Source of the DNA: Bacteroidales bacterium | GTDB lineage: Bacteria; Bacteroidota; Bacteroidia; Bacteroidales; WCHB1-69 | NCBI GenBank assembly: GCA_028684405.1 | Contig: JAQUGA010000088.1 | Span: 1-9,388, forward strand | Length of the DNA: 9,388 bases | Direction of reading: 5' to 3' | Part shown: piece by piece, positions 7,099 through 9,388 of the stretch | Layout of the letters: each line of letters starts with the position of its first letter | How positions within the stretch are numbered: the stretch's first letter is position 1 | Made by a program: the position numbers and the translations under genes | The notes under the pieces: generated by a model | What the model was told of the DNA's origin: nothing | Seen by the model: the letters and a program-made list of their open reading frames with translations, nothing else | The model's database searches: none

Positions 7099-9388
7099 AT
7101 GAAACATCTTTTATTACTTATTCTAATTTTGTTTTCGATAGAAATTATTGCACAAGTACCTCAAGTTAGAGAGGAAGTTCATCATGAAGTTCCTGAGCCA
7201 ATCAGAAATAACGAAAATGCAAGCTATTATCAAAAAGATGGAAAATATGGGTTTACTTATCCAGAAAACACACGCCAAGAAGCAGTTTACGACAAAATCA
7301 CATACGGTTTGAATGGTTTTATCGTAAAAAAGGGAGATTTTCAAGGAGTGGCCGATTCCAAAGGTCGGCTTCTAAGCAAAGTAGAGTATGACAGCATCGG
7401 AGTTTTAAACAATGATTATTTAGTGAAAAAAAACGGAAAATTTGGTCTATTTTCAAGTCAAGGAATCCCCTTACTTTCCATAAAATTCGATAAAATAATT
7501 GGAGGAAACAGCCTTGTCTCTATAATTCAGAATGAAAAAGGAGATTTTCAACTAATTTTCAACGAAACAGAAGATATTTTCCCTCAAAAAATTGAGTATG
7601 CCAATCTATACAAAAATTTGGCTTTCGTAAAAGCAAATGGAAAATTTGGTGTAATTACCGATAAAATCATTGTCCCTTTTGAATACGACAGCATTTCTCA
7701 CAATATTTCAAAAAAAGCAAATACAAGTCAAAATCGACATGGAAGCAATATGGAATCTATTAATGTAAACCGCCTTCCCGTCTTTGATTTTATGGTACTA
7801 AAAGATGACAAATTGGGTTTGATAAACAGCGAAGGTTCTGTAATTTATCCTGCCGAAAATGATGAAATTATGCGTATTGATATGAAAGCATATTATATTA
7901 TTAAAAAGGACAATGTTTTCAGCATCTATTTTTCATCAACAAAGAAAAAAACTGCCTTTGAATTTTCTCGGGTACATGCTGATGGATATGGCTATGTGAT
8001 GGCCACTAAGAATAATAAATCGGGTGTTTTCAACCTAAAAGGAGAAGAAATTGCAGCATTTGAATATGACAACGACGGAATTTATCAATACAGCGGAATC
8101 GGTTTGCGCGTGGCAAAAAACAAAAAACGCGGGATCATCGATTTCAATGGAAATGTGATAGTTCCGCTAATTTATGACAATATTAGTACATTCTACAGTA
8201 GTAATTTCAACAATTTTCTCAAGGTAACGCTAGACAACAAAGTTGGAGTTGTCAATCTTAAAGGCGAAGTGATTATTCCTATAGAATTTGATTGGATAGA
8301 TATTGAAAATGATTATTTTAAAGTGGCGACCTCAGAACCCGATAGAAAAATGGGATTGTATAACAGAAAAGGAGAAACCATTGTTCCTGTTGAATATCAA
8401 TGGATTACAGCTAGCAATACCGAAAACAGCAAAATTACCATTTTGAAAAAGAATGAACATTCGTATAACTTTTTAAATCAAAAAAATGAACTTATTTTAC
8501 CTAAAAACATTCGTGAATACGGTTACATTCTGAACGAAGATCGTTTGTTAAATCCCTTTTTTCATTCGCTCTATATTAAGGATGAAAAAGGAAAAACGGG
8601 AATGCTCAACGAGATGACCGGAACACTTGATATACCTATGATTTACGATAAAATAATCCAAGGCTTTTGGGATGGAATTCACACCTATTTTAGTGTGCAA
8701 AAGGGAAAGAAATTTGGCTTGATAAACGACAAAAATGAAGAGATTATTCCCATTAAATACGACGATATTAACATCGATTTTGTTGCTGAAACAAAAGAGG
8801 GAAACCATCATATTGTGCTTGCAAAAGGAAAAAGATACGGGACCATAAACTTAAAGAACGAAGTACAAATCCCCTTTGAATATACAGAATTACAACGCAT
8901 TGCAAACATTGCACTTTACAAAGCAAAAAAAGGAAGGAGGCAATACCAAATTATCAATTCAAAAAATGAGGCAATTAGCAAAGATTTGTTTGATGAAGTT
9001 GCCAATTTTGAACGCAAAGACTCTTATGAATATAGTGAAAATATAAGTTATCAAGCATTGACATTTCGCAATGGAAAAATGCGAGTCATTAATGATAAAG
9101 GGAATTATCTCACATCCGAAACGTCCATGAATCCTCATATTGGTTTCAAAACTTTCGACGATCTAAAATTTGCACTTATAGATGCCTTAGACAGTAAAGA
9201 TGATGTTTTATTAAAAGATTTTGTGGACAAAATTGCCCCTTCAGAGCATATTTTATATTATCTAAAGCGAAACATATTTAGCAATGATCCATTAAATTAC
9301 GTCACTATATCCCACATAAAAGAAAGATATTTCATTGATTTAATGAAGTTTAAGCACAGCTATTGGAACGACAATTCGGGAAATGGAT
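7099..9388 (+). CDS. Exported WG-like repeat protein, 3' end beyond the window
   Basis: A frame beginning at ATG 7099 stays open for 763 codons to the right edge. Residues 1-18 form a signal peptide (Lys2, Leu/Ile-rich core, cleavage near 'IIA|Q'), so the protein should be exported. Residues 43 to about 670 contain about 16 repeats of 25-40 residues following the pattern 'K-x-G-K-x-G-(L/V/I)-(I/F)-(N/D)-x-x-G-x-x-I-(I/V)-P-x-x-(Y/F)-D-x-I'. Examples are 'KKFGLINDKNEEIIPIKYDD' (537-556) and 'NKVGVVNLKGEVIIPIEFDW' near 8240-8300. This is the WG (KWG Leptospira) repeat layout, but the Trp is replaced by Phe, Tyr, Val, Leu, Met, Arg, Ser or Thr in all units. From about residue 683 a different, probably helical region begins ('FDDLKFALIDALDSKDD'). 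WG proteins are thought to mediate binding at the envelope; the role here is unknown. The gap to the methyltransferase is 50 bases and no Shine-Dalgarno is evident. Confidence 0.88.
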   Translation, partial: MKHLLLLILILFSIEIIAQVPQVREEVHHEVPEPIRNNENASYYQKDGKYGFTYPENTRQEAVYDKITYGLNGFIVKKGDFQGVADSKGRLLSKVEYDSIGVLNNDYLVKKNGKFGLFSSQGIPLLSIKFDKIIGGNSLVSIIQNEKGDFQLIFNETEDIFPQKIEYANLYKNLAFVKANGKFGVITDKIIVPFEYDSISHNISKKANTSQNRHGSNMESINVNRLPVFDFMVLKDDKLGLINSEGSVIYPAENDEIMRIDMKAYYIIKKDNVFSIYFSSTKKKTAFEFSRVHADGYGYVMATKNNKSGVFNLKGEEIAAFEYDNDGIYQYSGIGLRVAKNKKRGIIDFNGNVIVPLIYDNISTFYSSNFNNFLKVTLDNKVGVVNLKGEVIIPIEFDWIDIENDYFKVATSEPDRKMGLYNRKGETIVPVEYQWITASNTENSKITILKKNEHSYNFLNQKNELILPKNIREYGYILNEDRLLNPFFHSLYIKDEKGKTGMLNEMTGTLDIPMIYDKIIQGFWDGIHTYFSVQKGKKFGLINDKNEEIIPIKYDDINIDFVAETKEGNHHIVLAKGKRYGTINLKNEVQIPFEYTELQRIANIALYKAKKGRRQYQIINSKNEAISKDLFDEVANFERKDSYEYSENISYQALTFRNGKMRVINDKGNYLTSETSMNPHIGFKTFDDLKFALIDALDSKDDVLLKDFVDKIAPSEHILYYLKRNIFSNDPLNYVTISHIKERYFIDLMKFKHSYWNDNSGNG
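7210..9120 (+). repeat. Tandem degenerate WG-like protein repeats within the exported protein gene
   Basis: The repetition is at protein level only: about 16 diverged units of roughly 75-120 bases, recognisable by a Gly-Lys-x-Gly turn, an Asn/Asp-x-x-Gly turn, an (I/V)P step and an aromatic-Asp-x-Ile end. The best-preserved units are at about 7411-7500, 8101-8190, 8230-8310 and 8690-8770. Units near 7880-7960, 8410-8500 and 8900-9000 have lost several signature residues. DNA copies are too diverged for recent duplication to be seen. Confidence 0.75.

Noticed and set aside
7123..7344. 73-codon minus-strand frame with hydrophobic content, as a possible small membrane protein
   Set aside because: It is antisense to the signal peptide and first repeats of the WG-like protein, whose + strand frame is open for 763 codons.
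1..9388. Defence system, CRISPR array, mobile element or prophage
   Set aside because: No direct-repeat/spacer pattern, transposase, integrase, terminal repeats or nuclease/toxin domain is visible, and base composition looks even along the window.

Overview
The window is AT-rich and every gene lies on the + strand, in tight head-to-tail order with no gap above about 70 bases. It suggests a member of the Bacteroidota. The reasons are a ClpP/ClpX pair with Bacteroidota-type sequence features, a DUF4294 protein (a family I know from this phylum), almost no Shine-Dalgarno sequences before the starts, a TAnnTTTG-type -7 promoter element, and exported proteins cleaved just before a Gln. The genus cannot be told from the sequence alone.

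Layout: (1) Positions 3-3058 hold the protein quality-control block: the 3' part of tig (trigger factor, cut by the window edge), clpP and clpX. A clear intrinsic-terminator-like hairpin sits between clpP and clpX. (2) A Bacteroidota-type promoter candidate near 3075 begins a second block: a secreted DUF4294 protein, a TPR-like lipoprotein, a D-2-hydroxyacid dehydrogenase whose start is one base after the lipoprotein stop, and a METTL25-like SAM-dependent methyltransferase. (3) From 7099 to the right edge runs a long exported protein made of about 16 degenerate WG-type repeats followed by a different C-terminal region. It has no stop within the window.

How the genes work together: trigger factor folds nascent chains at the ribosome, while ClpX unfolds substrates and feeds them to ClpP. 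The second block mixes two envelope proteins of unknown role with two cytosolic enzymes. The spacing supports co-transcription, but the sequence does not show a shared pathway.

I see no tRNA, rRNA, CRISPR array, insertion sequence, prophage or defence system. Most of the window is conserved housekeeping sequence. The points most worth a second look are the WG-like protein, the changed Walker A motif in ClpX and the clpP/clpX hairpin.
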